A DNA stretch of 44,712 nt from Dinochytrium kinnereticum (Eukaryota; Chytridiomycota; Chytridiomycetes; Chytridiales; Chytridiaceae): contig JADGJT010000165.1 in the NCBI GenBank assembly GCA_027604005.1, positions 1-44,712 on the forward strand, given 5' to 3'. A model generated the notes under the pieces. That model was not told the origin of the DNA. It made no database searches and saw only the letters and a program-made list of their open reading frames with translations. Shown here piece after piece: positions 11,023 through 20,955 of this stretch (within the stretch, counting starts at the first letter, position 1; each line of letters opens with the position of its first letter). The translations under genes and the position numbers were made by a program.

Positions 11023-13245
11023 ATGTCCAGCCCCACCGACTGCGAGGTCCGTCATCACCCACCCAACCTGCCTTCCTCCACAACCCCATCCCACTTGGCC
11101 ATCCCACTCTTTCCATCCGTCCATCGCTTGCTGACCCGACCACCTTCCACAACCAACCAGATTCTCGCCAACGCCTTCCCATACCTCGCAAACCCCATCT
11201 CTGCGTCGTCCTGCTGCAACTCGACGTACATCACATGCGATGAAGGGCAAAGGATCACCAAGCTCGACATGTAAGACGGGGTGGGTGCGCTTTTTCTGCT
11301 TGCCGCTGACTGCTCTGCTTTCATCAGGATCGTTCACTCGGGGGACTCGCATCAGAAGTGGTGAGTCTTTTGGTTGAGGTTGCGTGTGTATGGATGGGGG
11401 TTTCTTCTTTGGGGGAATGGGAGTGGAGAGAGTTAAGACTTTTTTTACGACCCTCAGTGGGTCGTTCCCTTTCTGACCTTGAGGTGTCGTTCTCGCTGGG
11501 GAAGCCATACATTCTTGGTTTTGGACGAACAGGACGGTTGCTTCAAGCATCCATCCTTTGCAAAACTCTGGCCGCCTCTCTCAAGGAGGATATGTCCGGT
11601 GTACATCAGGTGTACATAAGAGGGAAGAGTTTTGACGGAGATGGGGGCTCTGTTATTCTGCCCCTCTTCTGTTGAGATGGGCAAAGGACGGCATTTCATG
11701 AAACAGTCTGACGCATCTGCCCAATTCTCCATCCCCAGGTACATCGCCATGAACACCCAGAACATGACGTTTCCAAAGGAGCTCACAGAGCTGACGAACC
11801 TGGAATATCTGTAGGGAGACAAATCCCTTCCTTTCCACTGGTTATGTTGAGGTCGTTTCCTGGGATTGCCCATAACACTTTTCTTGTTGCTCGGCCAGAT
11901 CCCTCCCTTACTTCAAATTGACGGGTTCCATACCCCCCGATATCCAAAAGCTCAAGAAGCTAAAGTTTCTGTGAGCCCCTTGCTTTTGCTTTTTTATGTC
12001 ATTTTCTGGGCTTCTTGCTTACCTGCGACGCTAACCATGCCTGTCAGTTCTCTCCCTATCAATTACCTCTCCGGTCCTGTACCCTCAGAAATAGCTAACC
12101 TTGAGCTATTGGAGACTCTGTGAGTCCTATTTACTTCCTGCTGGATGCAGGCTTTTCTGACTCTTTATCCACAGCGAGCTTTACAGTAATTATCTCACAG
12201 GGCCAGCTCCATCCTTCATCAAAAATCTTTGGTAAGTCACCACTTAACCATTTTGTGCATGCTGCGTCTAAAGGAAGAAAACAGGGCGACAAGACCAAGC
12301 ATCATCTCCCAAAACTGCTTCCCCATCTCCGACTTCTCCAGCGAAACCGAGTACCAAAAGTCTTCCCCCCGCTCATCAGAAGACTGCCTCCGCATGAACC
12401 CCCAAACATCGCAGCAGCCCACCGTCACAAACCTCTCATCATCATCATCCAAAGGTCCTTCCTCAGACTTCTCACAGCTCACCATCGTCGGGATCTCAAC
12501 GGCGTGTGTTATCACGGCTCTTCTGACCGCAGTGATTGGTGTTTGGGCGTGGCGTCGAAAAAGAGCGGAGCGAGGAATCGGCTCCTCACCTGTGGAGACA
12601 TCAAAGCCACTTTTCCCATCTGTTTCCACGGTTTCCTCCACGCAGACGGATGATGAAAGGATACAAGGAGGTGGTGAGGAGGTGGTAGTTGTTGAGAAGG
12701 AGTCGACGCTGTTTGCTGGAATCTCTGAGAGGAGGTCATTTTCAGGGGGCAAGGATGTGGTCGATGAAGGGAGTGAGATTGTGGATAGCCATAGTGAGCG
12801 TGTGGATGGACCATCTGAAAAGATTTTGCCAGAGGCCGTGATGGAATGGGGATGTGAGGAGGTTGCCCAGTGGTTCGGAGAGGTTGGGATCGCCGAAGAG
12901 GTCGTTGAGGTGCTAAGAGGTACGGTCACCTTTTGTTTTGGTTTCGCCGTTGCATCAATGTCTTAAGCTTCACCCGTCCTCTTCCTGTTCACTTTCCCCA
13001 AAAAATCCCTTTCTTTTTCTTTCTTTACTGACTCCATAAACCCAGCCAACGATACCACAGGATACCTACTTCTCCTCCTCTCGGACCGCAAGCTCCAGGA
13101 CATGGGTGTGCAAGTGCCATCCACCCGTAACATGATCCTCCGAGTCGTAGATGAGCTGAGGGCCAAGAGCGTTTCCTCCTCAACCATAACGCAAGACCAT
13201 GAGGAGCCGATTGCATCAGGGATGGAGCCTCCATCGTATTCATAG
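11023..13245 (+). CDS. LRR gene C: LRR transmembrane protein with SAM domain and PPxY tail
   Basis: Third SAM-bearing paralogue, 424 residues, with the shortest ectodomain of the three. Exons: 11023-11046, 11161-11270, 11328-11360, 11739-11810, 11899-11970, 12048-12119, 12175-12231, 12285-12919 and 13046-13245; this set keeps the frame. The cap reads TDC...AFP...SCC...C, split by a phase-0 intron after the first Cys. Only about four repeats follow, and the first (from 11328) is degenerate. The C-terminal cap is QNCF, later DC. The transmembrane helix is near 12478-12555, followed by RRKR. The tail has STLFAGISERRS, an acidic stretch, a SAM domain with the conserved phase-1 intron, and the end EPPSYS. 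The 378-nt intron 11361-11738 is long for this cluster and may hide a further exon. The first donor (GTCCGT) is weak. Confidence 0.78.
13228..13239 (+). other. PPxY motif at the C-terminus of LRR gene C
   Basis: Pro-Pro-Ser-Tyr with one Ser before the stop, as in gene A. Confidence 0.85.
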
Positions 13246-13884
13246 GCTGTTTGATGAACGAAAGGTCGGAGGAAAAGAGGAGTGTTTTTTCGTTGTGATT
13301 TGTTTGTGTACATGTGCCCTCCTTTCTTCCACTCTGATAGCACGCAACCTGAATACCAAGCCAGGCGATTGGGGTGGGTTCTGACAGAGATTGGCTTGGT
13401 CTCTTTACTGTTTAAAAGAAAATGAAAAGAAAGCCAGTTGTCGGTCGCCGTCTTTTGATTTCAAGAGCAGTGCCAATTAGAAAAGAAAGGAAAAAAAAAA
13501 AAAAAAAAAGGCGCGTGGAGAGAAAAAGAAAACTGCTGCGCTGTCTGCTCTGAAAAGGAACAGAAAACGCACAGAGAAAAAAGGGCGAAAAAACACAAAT
13601 GCTTCTTCCTCTGGTAAAAGCCTAATAAGCCGGCGGCGGTGACCAGCAAAGAAGAATTGGGAGAAACAAGCCGCCTTGAAACCAGGTCAAACTTTGATGT
13701 CTACGGACGGGTTTCAAGAGGCGCTTTGGTTGGACCGCGAGGCAGAGAATAAGCCGTCGGTTTCTGCGACTGCCTCTCATAAAGGACCGGCTCTTGGGCT
13801 GTCGGGTGGTGTTCGCATCTCATTTTTCACCTCTGCAGCTGCTCACGGCTCGCCCCCACGCGTCCAGCGACCCGCTCAAACCTC
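13246..13884. other. Spacer between LRR genes C and D
   Basis: Contains an A-run (about 13490-13508) inside an A-rich tract and no supported gene. Confidence 0.45.
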
Positions 13885-14142
13885 CTCACAACGCACATCA
13901 GACGACCTTAGCTGAGCAATAATGGCCGCCCCATCCGCAGACTGGTGAGCACGTTGTTGTTGTTGTTTGCAGTTGAAGCCATCAAGGGCCAGCATCACTC
14001 ACCGGCCGCCTGTGTGTGAATGGCACGGCCCATTCAAAACAGCGCTCTCGTCACCACCCTCTTCCCCACCGTCACCTTCCCGACCCCAAACTGCTGCATT
14101 GGCAACACGAATCTCGTCCGATGCAATGCGCAGGGGCAGATC
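13885..14142 (+). repeat. Duplicated 5' cassette, copy 1 (gene D)
   Basis: This 258-bp segment covers the promoter-proximal sequence, exon 1, the whole first intron and the cap-coding start of exon 2 of gene D. It aligns without gaps to 16311-16568 in gene E. I count about four mismatches, and the 98-nt intron is identical in both. Identity stops abruptly where the first LRR begins. Confidence 0.9.
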
Positions 14143-15495
14143 ATCTCGGTCCTCCTTTCCAATCGCAGCCTCAAAGGCCAGATTCCACCAGAGGTGTTCA
14201 CTCTGCCAGCTCTTACCTCCCTGTGAGTATGCGTAAAGGGTTGAGGCCCTTGCCGACGCAAGCAAACAGAATGCCGGGACTCACGTTTATGCCGCTACAG
14301 TGACTTGTCTAGAAACAACTTCACGGGTCCCATCCCTGACACCATCGCTTCCGCCACAAGTCTCACGTCGCTTTACGTGCAATCCAATCAACTCTCGGGG
14401 CCGATTCCAGAGTCTTTGGGGAGTTTGACCGCGCTGCGAGACCTGTAAGAACGTCCTTGACGACTCCTTTCCCCTCCCGCTCTCTTTCGTCTGCGTCCGT
14501 CTGCGTCCGTCTCTGCTCAGCACAGCTCGTCACTAATGCTGATGTTTTTTATGATCCTCTTTGGCGATAACTCAGGTTCCTCAACCAGAACAGCTTCACA
14601 GGCGGAATTCCGACTGCCCTGACGTCGCTCACTGCTTTGGAAAATCTGTAAGGGTTCTCTTAGCGCATCCGGCTGGTCCATCCGGGCTAACAAGAGCTTA
14701 CAGGATAGTCTTTTCGAATCAACTCATTGGACCGATTCCAACCAACATTGGAAACCTGGCAAGCCTTCGGACATTGTGAGTTTCAGCTCTGAGGGCCCTG
14801 GTTGCTCTGCGTGAAAAATGCAGCTCTCTCGTTCGCCCTTCCACATCCTATCCCCCAGTTAACCCACGTCCAATGTGAAACCTGATAGATCCATTTCAAG
14901 CAACACGTTGAATGGCATACTTCCAACGTCCATCAACAACTTGGGAAATCTCAGCGCCCTCTACATTCAAAATAACGCGTTCTATGGGACTCTTCCTGAA
15001 AGCATTTACCGAACAACGAACGTGACGTGAGTGCTTTTTCTTATTTTTTTTTTCTTCTTCTTCTTCTCAGAGAGAGAGTTTTTCTTTTCTCTGTTTTCTG
15101 TCAGGTTTTTTTCGTGTTTCTTTCTTCTTTCCGTATCAGCGCTTATAAAAAAAAACCATCCACAACCCCCGCGCCTCAGGCTCAACAACAATTGCTTCAT
15201 CGCCGAAACTGACCTGAAAAGTGGAGGCAACACTCGATTCGCACGGTGAGCTTCCCAAACTTTAGCTTCTCTTCATTGAAACGGGCAACAATTCAGGTAC
15301 AGCTCCAACCGTTCTCGTGACTTCTGTCGAGCCGCCGGTGCTCCGCTCTCAGTTCGAGAAACAATTGAGGTCAGCGGCACGGCATACATGTTGATGGTGA
15401 TCTTTGGTCCCATTCTGGCCGTCGTTGTCATATCGGTGATTGTGGCGGTGGTGTTGAAGAGCAACAGGAGAAAGGGAGGGAGTGATGCGGTTTAA
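13922..15495 (+). CDS. LRR gene D: short-tailed LRR transmembrane protein
   Basis: LRR membrane protein of 297 residues without a SAM domain. Exons: 13922-13944, 14043-14222, 14301-14444, 14576-14647, 14704-14775, 14889-15026, 15180-15245 and 15297-15495. The first intron ends at AACAG (14042), which restores the cap Cys (SADC); the cap continues LFP...NCC...C. About seven repeats follow, the last being NAFYGTLPESIYR, a version also seen in A and E. The C-terminal cap is NNCF...DFC. The transmembrane helix (LMVIFGPILAVVVISVIVAVVL) is followed by a tail of only about 12 residues ending GGSDAV. A TGA in frame nine bases upstream of the ATG rules out an N-terminal extension in the same exon. It may act as a co-receptor or decoy to the SAM-bearing members; that is inference. 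Confidence 0.85.
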
Positions 15496-16310
15496 TAAGT
15501 TTTCTTCTGCTGGTTGGCTTTCTCTCACATCCACTCCAATGCCTTGTAATCTGTTCTTCCTCGTCATCCTTTCCCCCCATATTAATAACAAGTGCTGGTC
15601 TGACTGATGGATTCCTTCTGCACCTTTTCGCGCTCGCTCTCAACGATGTCTCTCTAACAATGTCGCCTGCGATCAGCATGGCCTTTGCCATCGGTAAAGA
15701 TCAGCCCGCATTGGGATGTTGTTCTCGTCTCTTGACTGCAGCCTGTTCGCCACGGTCCCGTTTGCTCGAGCAGACGCATGGCTTCAAGAAGGCCGTCGTC
15801 TCCAACCAGAGCCGTCCATAAAGTGATGACAGTAACTGTCTCAGCGATGCTTTTCGCGTATCTTGCGGCGCGCACACACTCGCAGCTGCGTATCCCGCGG
15901 CTTACACCATGGGGAAAACACAAACCTGAAACCGCAAGGCAAGAAGAACAGGCTCTGGCTGGCTGCAAGGTGAGTCCATCCGCAACGATTGGGCCAACCC
16001 AATATTTTATCCTCCGCACCCCCGTAAGTAACGTTGTACCTTTGCGTGACTGTCGGGCAGCAAGCCATCCGCAACGCAACCTTGACGACGGTCGTTCAAG
16101 TAGAAAATAAGCCGCCGCCGTCCTTTGCTTTGCTTGGCGCTGGACGTCAAAGAGCTGAACGGCATTTTGACCTCCTCGAACCAGTGCTGGAGCCCCATCG
16201 AGACGACAGCGAGAACGGCCCTTTAGAACCTCAGACAGAGAGAGAGACAGCCGCACGTCCGTCCGTCCGTCGTCCTTTCACGCCTTCACCTTATCACGCA
16301 ACACCTCCAT
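15496..16310. other. Spacer between LRR genes D and E
   Basis: A 815-bp GC-rich spacer. A long open frame on the minus strand (15654-16256) has no motif and looks like composition. On the plus strand around 15738-15790 the sequence faintly resembles the start of an LRR cap (a Cys, then LFATVPF), so a decayed sixth tandem copy is possible but not demonstrated. Confidence 0.35.
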
Positions 16311-16568
16311 CTCACAACGCACATCAGGCGACCTTAGCTGAGCAATAATGGCCGCCCCATCCGCAGACTGGTGAGCACGTTGTTGTTGTTGTTTGCAGTT
16401 GAAGCCATCAAGGGCCAGCATCACTCACCGGCCGCCTGTGTGTGAATGGCACGGCCCATTCAAAACAGCGCCCTCGTCACCACCCTCTTCCCCACCGTCA
16501 CCTTCCCGACCCCAAACTGCTGCATCGGCAACACGAATCTCGTCCGATGCAATGCGCAAGGGCAGATC
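16311..16568 (+). repeat. Duplicated 5' cassette, copy 2 (gene E)
   Basis: Near-identical partner of 13885-14142: same length, same intron, and only scattered single-base differences (for example CAGGCGACC against CAGACGACC upstream, GCGCCCTCG against GCGCTCTCG in exon 2). Flanking sequence on both sides is unrelated or strongly diverged. Confidence 0.9.
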
Positions 16569-18315
16569 ACCTCTCTCTTCCTCCTGAATCAAAACCTCAC
16601 TGGACCGATCCCTCCCGATGTGTTCTCCCTCCCAAGGCTGGGCTCACTGTAGGTGTTTTGCCGTTGACGTGCTGGAGTGAATGATCCATGAAGAGCTAAA
16701 CTCCTTCTGCAGCTCTTTTTTCGGGAATGACTTCACCGGCCCCATCCCCGAGGCAATATCAGAGGCCACGGGACTCACCTACTTTTCTGTGGGCGGCAAC
16801 CAGCTCTCTGGTCCGATTCCAGAGGGTTTGGGGAACCTGAAGGAACTTCAAACATTGTGAGTCTGGTTTTGTCCCGCTCTTTCTTGATACATGTGGTCTC
16901 TTTGCTGATCATTTGGCTGTCTCTTTTCTATATCGTTGTTGGTTGCTGTTGCTCTCTGGTGGATGCATAGGCACATGAACTCTAATCAGCTTACCGGAGA
17001 GATTCCGGCTTCGCTGGGAACCTTGCCGCAGCTTCAGGAACTGTGAGTTTACGTTCTTCTTGTTCTGAAATAAGCTGCTTGATTGACTCTTGCCATCGCT
17101 CTGCTTTACTGACGTTGCAATCGGGTTTTTTTTTTCTTTCTGATGGCAATGAACCAGTTACTTATTCCAAAACCAACTCACCGGGTCCATTCCATCATCC
17201 ATCGGCTCACTTGGCGCCCTTAGAAGATTGTAAGACTTTTTTCCATGTTTGGGGGGAAGGACGTCACCGGCCTCGCAAGATCTGAACCACTGACCATTCC
17301 CCCTTTTTATCGTAATGACATAGGTACATGTACCGCAACCGGCTGACCGGCGAGTTACCATCCACCCTGACCTCACTCACGGCCTTGGAAGATTTGTAAG
17401 GGATCTCAATCATTGTTCCTCTTTCACAGGCTAATAATTGAATGAATGTGATGCAGTGTCGTGTTTGGGAACGAGCTGTCGGGACAATTGCCAAACGACA
17501 TTGGGAACCTTGCAAGTCTTCAGTTATTGTTGGTTTTTCATTTTCCCCTTCTATCGTGCTTCATGACGTTTTTCTGGTTTCATTCACAAACTACTCTTGC
17601 AAACCCCTCACTTCTTTTTAACGTTGGTGCATTTTTTTTTAAAAAAAAAAAGGTCGGTTTCAAACAACACCTTGAGCGGCACCATTCCAGAATCCCTCAA
17701 CAATATCCGAACGCTTGGCTCTGTCTATCTTGCTGATAACACGTTTTACGGGCCACTTCCAGAAGCAATCTATAGAGTTGCGAACTTGACGTGAGTTTGT
17801 TTTTCTTTTTAGCGCTCAGAAGGTTTCTTTTATTGACGATTTGTTGCCATCATCCTACCCTCGTTCCAACCTATAATACCAGCATCGCCAACAACTGCTT
17901 CATACCCTCAACCGACCTAAACATTGCCGCTGGTGGTCTATTCGCAAAGTAAGCCTTCCCCCCCCCACAAACCTCCGCCATCCATCCAACAAAAACTAAC
18001 ACCACCACCACCACATCATCCAGCTACTCCTCAGACCGCTCAGCAGAAATCTGCCGCGCAGCAGGCGCCCCCATTCCATCCACAGCCTCGACAGTTCCCA
18101 TCCCAACAACGAACGTTGCCCCCGCAGCAGCCGCCACCGATAACAGTTCTGGCTTCAACCTCCCCGCTTCAAACACCCCGTCAAACGGCGGGATGGGATT
18201 CTTACTAGGTGTGATTCTGGGTCCGGTCTTATCCATCGTGCTTCTGACGGCGATTGCGACGGTTGTGATGAGCATGAGGAGGGGAAGGGGGAAGGATGTT
18301 GGGGGTAGGGTTTAA
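16348..18315 (+). CDS. LRR gene E: short-tailed LRR transmembrane protein
   Basis: Close paralogue of D, 376 residues. Exons: 16348-16370, 16469-16648, 16713-16856, 16971-17042, 17158-17229, 17324-17395, 17457-17528, 17653-17790, 17883-17948 and 18024-18315. The first exons match D almost exactly; the repeats do not, and E has two more. The ectodomain carries about nine LRRs, ending NTFYGPLPEAIYR, then the cap NNCF...EICRAAG and a Ser/Thr/Ala/Pro-rich stalk. The transmembrane helix (FLLGVILGPVLSIVLLTAIATVV) is followed by MSMRRGRGKDVGGRV at the C-terminus. There is no SAM domain. The acceptor at 17652 is AAG after a run of A. In-frame TGA just upstream of the start, as in D. Confidence 0.86.
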
Positions 18316-19356
18316 TGGGGGATCGTCCCTGCTCTGTGGTTCGGAGAGTGGTTGGGTTGTTTGTTCGGTTTTTAGTTTGCTCTCGCTCTTTGTCTCATCC
18401 TTGATTTGCCGTGTTTTTGTTGTTTTGGTTTTGTTTTTCTTCTTTTTTTTTCCTTTTTCTTTTTCCATGACTTTCCCAGTTGATTTCTATCATAACGAGC
18501 TTAATAATTTAGAGAAAAGATCTTTTCGCGACAACAGAAAAAAAAAGTAATGATCACGACAAACAAAAACGAAAAAGAAAAGAAAAGAAAAGAAGCATAC
18601 AATGATACAGAGACAAAGAAACCTCCTTGCGTTCCCGTGAACGTTTTCCAACAGCATTAACACTTAGAAGAATAATCCACGCCTCATGTTTGCTGACTCA
18701 AAGTCATGGCGATTGCTCGCTATGAGAGGAGGCATGGACATTGAGGTCCAGATGGTACGATAAAGGAGATAATACCAAACATCGCCATAACTTTTCTTTC
18801 TTATCTCAACGAAGCGATACTTGGCCTGGAATAGGTTTTGCGTTTGGAATTCCAGAATCAAAACAATGGTGTTCCACCACCCTCTGGTCCACTGAACCAT
18901 TCAAAGAAAACTTGCTTGGACGCGATGTTTATTTGGCTAGACACCCGGCCACTCTCCTTTCCTGCCGTCAGATCTGACACACATCCTTCCGTTTTTCGGC
19001 GGGGTTCAAGAGGAATTGAAGGAGCTTCACATTGCTGTGTGCTGTGGCATTTTTAACATCGCCAGTCCTTCAAAAAAAAAAAAAAAAGAGAAGAGAAGGA
19101 GAAAAAGAAAAGAAAAAGAAAGGAAAGGAAAGCAACCAGTTTGTAGCAAGTTTGTAGGGACTTTTTTAATTGAAAAATAGAAAGAAAAGTGCAGATATTG
19201 AAAAGCATATGTATTCATTAAACAGTGAGGTGATGAGGCCCTTCGTTATCACCCAAAACACACATCATGAGAAAAGAAAAAGAAGATCCAAGCTCCGCGT
19301 GTATGTGGCAAAAAACAATGTTTCGATGAGCGTTGATAGCACCAAGAATCCAAGCT
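18316..19356. other. Intergenic stretch between convergent LRR genes E and F
   Basis: Over 1 kb of 3' flanks with A- and T-runs (for example 19070-19088). A minus-strand open frame at 18664-18900 ends in a plausible-looking sequence (MPPLIASNRHDFESANMRRG), but I find no upstream exon or family match and do not call it a gene. Confidence 0.4.
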
Positions 19357-20955
19357 CTACGCATAGGTGACCTTGGTCTCAGTGGCGGTCGAAACCGGGG
19401 TCGGAGCCGGGGTCGACTTTTCCACATCCTCCTTCTCCTTTCTGCCCCTCAAAAAGACGCACGCGTAGACGACATAGCTCATCACGGAAAACAAGGCAAC
19501 GCCCACAGCGATCCCAACCTTTGTCGTGGTCCTGGACCAATCAATGCCCCCTCCACCTCCACCGGACGATGACGAAGACGATGAGGAGGGAGGCACCGTC
19601 GGAAGCGGGTCACGAGACGTGGAGGAGGGTCGTGGGAAGGACAGGGTGAACGACTGGCTGGGTGATGCTGTGCCAGCCTCCGTCGCCAAGGGAAGCTCGG
19701 CGAGACCTGAAGCGACGCGACAGGCGTTTCGAGACTTGGTGGAGTAGATGGTGCTGTTCCCAATGCGAGAGACGTCAACGTCGTCAGAGTCAAAGCAGTT
19801 TCCGTCGACCCTGACGGATGGGACGTTGTAGACAAAGGATGGGAGGGGGCCGGACAGGGCGTTGTTGGAGATGAAGAAGAGTCGGAGGCCTCTTAGGTCA
19901 ATGAGGTCTGGAACGCTTCCGGTCAGCAGGTTGTCGAACACGACGAGATTGCTGAGCTGTGTGAAACGAGAGAGCCATGAGGGGAGCGGTCCGGTGAGGA
20001 GATTCTCGTTCAGGTACAGCTCTCGGAGGTTTGTTAGGGTGCTCCAGGAATCGGGGATGGGTCCACTAAACTGGTTTTTCCCCAGGACGAGCTCTTCAAG
20101 GGTTTGAAGACTTCCGAGGGACGCTGGGAGGGGCCCCGAGAGATTGTTGGTGTTGAACGAAAGCACCTTGAGTTTTGTGAGGCTGCTCAAGTCTGGCAAG
20201 GATCCCACGAGCTGGTTGGAATGAATGGTAACGAGCTCAAGGTTTTGGCAGTTGCGGAGGGAGGTGGGGATTTCACCAGAGAGCTGGTTGAGGGACATTG
20301 AGACGTTGACGAGTTTTGTGAGAGAGCCAATGTCATTCGGGATAGGGCCTGTTGTTTGAAGTCACCGTTAGCTGATGAGCTATTGCTGCGCTTTCATGCT
20401 GTCCACCGCACCGTCCATCAAGCATGAAAGATGAAAAGGCTGCAGATCGCTTACCAGTCAGCTCATTGACCTGAAGATACAATTCTTCAAGGTTGGTCAA
20501 GGAGGTCAAGGAGGAAGGGATGGGACCAGAGAGTCTGTTTCCAGAGAGCGCCAAACCGACAAGGTTGGGTAGAGTGCCGTAGGAGGCTGGAATGGGGCCG
20601 GTGAAGTTGTTGTCCCAGAGGTTCAACCTCTGCAGGCTCTTCAGCTGGCCGATGGACTCTGGGAGTTGACCAGAGAGGCCCTTCTGAATAAAGTCTCTGT
20701 TGTTTGTTTTTTGTTTTTTTTTTGTTTGTTTGTTTGAGAGGGAAGGAAAGAAGGAAGACGCGTTAGCGATGCACTGCAGCAGCAGGAGAGAGTCGATGGA
20801 GAAAGACGGGCGACGGGAGGGGAAGATTCTCACAGCTGGATGATGCTGCCGGCGTCATTGCAATACACGTCGTTGAGACCACAGCACGCCGTGGAGGGGA
20901 TGCTGAGAGAAGGAAAGGCGGCCGCCACGATGGCGCATTCGGCGTTGTTCGACAT
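19357..20955 (-). CDS. LRR gene F: short-tailed LRR transmembrane protein, intron-poor
   Basis: Minus-strand member of the family, 451 residues, convergent with E. Exons in coding order: 20955-20834, 20696-20455 and 20348-19357. The cap is AEC...AFP...ACC...C, ending at the usual phase-2 junction. About ten repeats follow (for example NQFSGPIPDSW), then the cap GNCF and NACRVASG, a Ser/Pro/Gly-rich stalk (S and G runs), a transmembrane helix (VGIAVGVALFSVMSYVVYACVFL) and a short tail ending ETKVTYA. There is no SAM domain. Unlike A-E, most repeats lie in one uninterrupted 992-nt exon, and the second intron is phase 1 inside the TG|GP of a repeat, a position not used in the other genes. This suggests intron loss, perhaps through a reverse-transcribed copy, plus one intron gain. 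Confidence 0.85.

Noticed and set aside
11454..11675. Candidate extra exon inside the long intron of LRR gene C
   Set aside because: The 11360 to 11739 junction already keeps the frame, and the candidate does not encode an LRR.
15654..16256. 200-residue minus-strand open frame between D and E
   Set aside because: No motif; Arg/Cys-rich composition of GC-rich DNA read on the wrong strand.
18664..18900. 78-residue minus-strand open frame between E and F
   Set aside because: Could be a 3' exon, but no upstream exon or family match was found.
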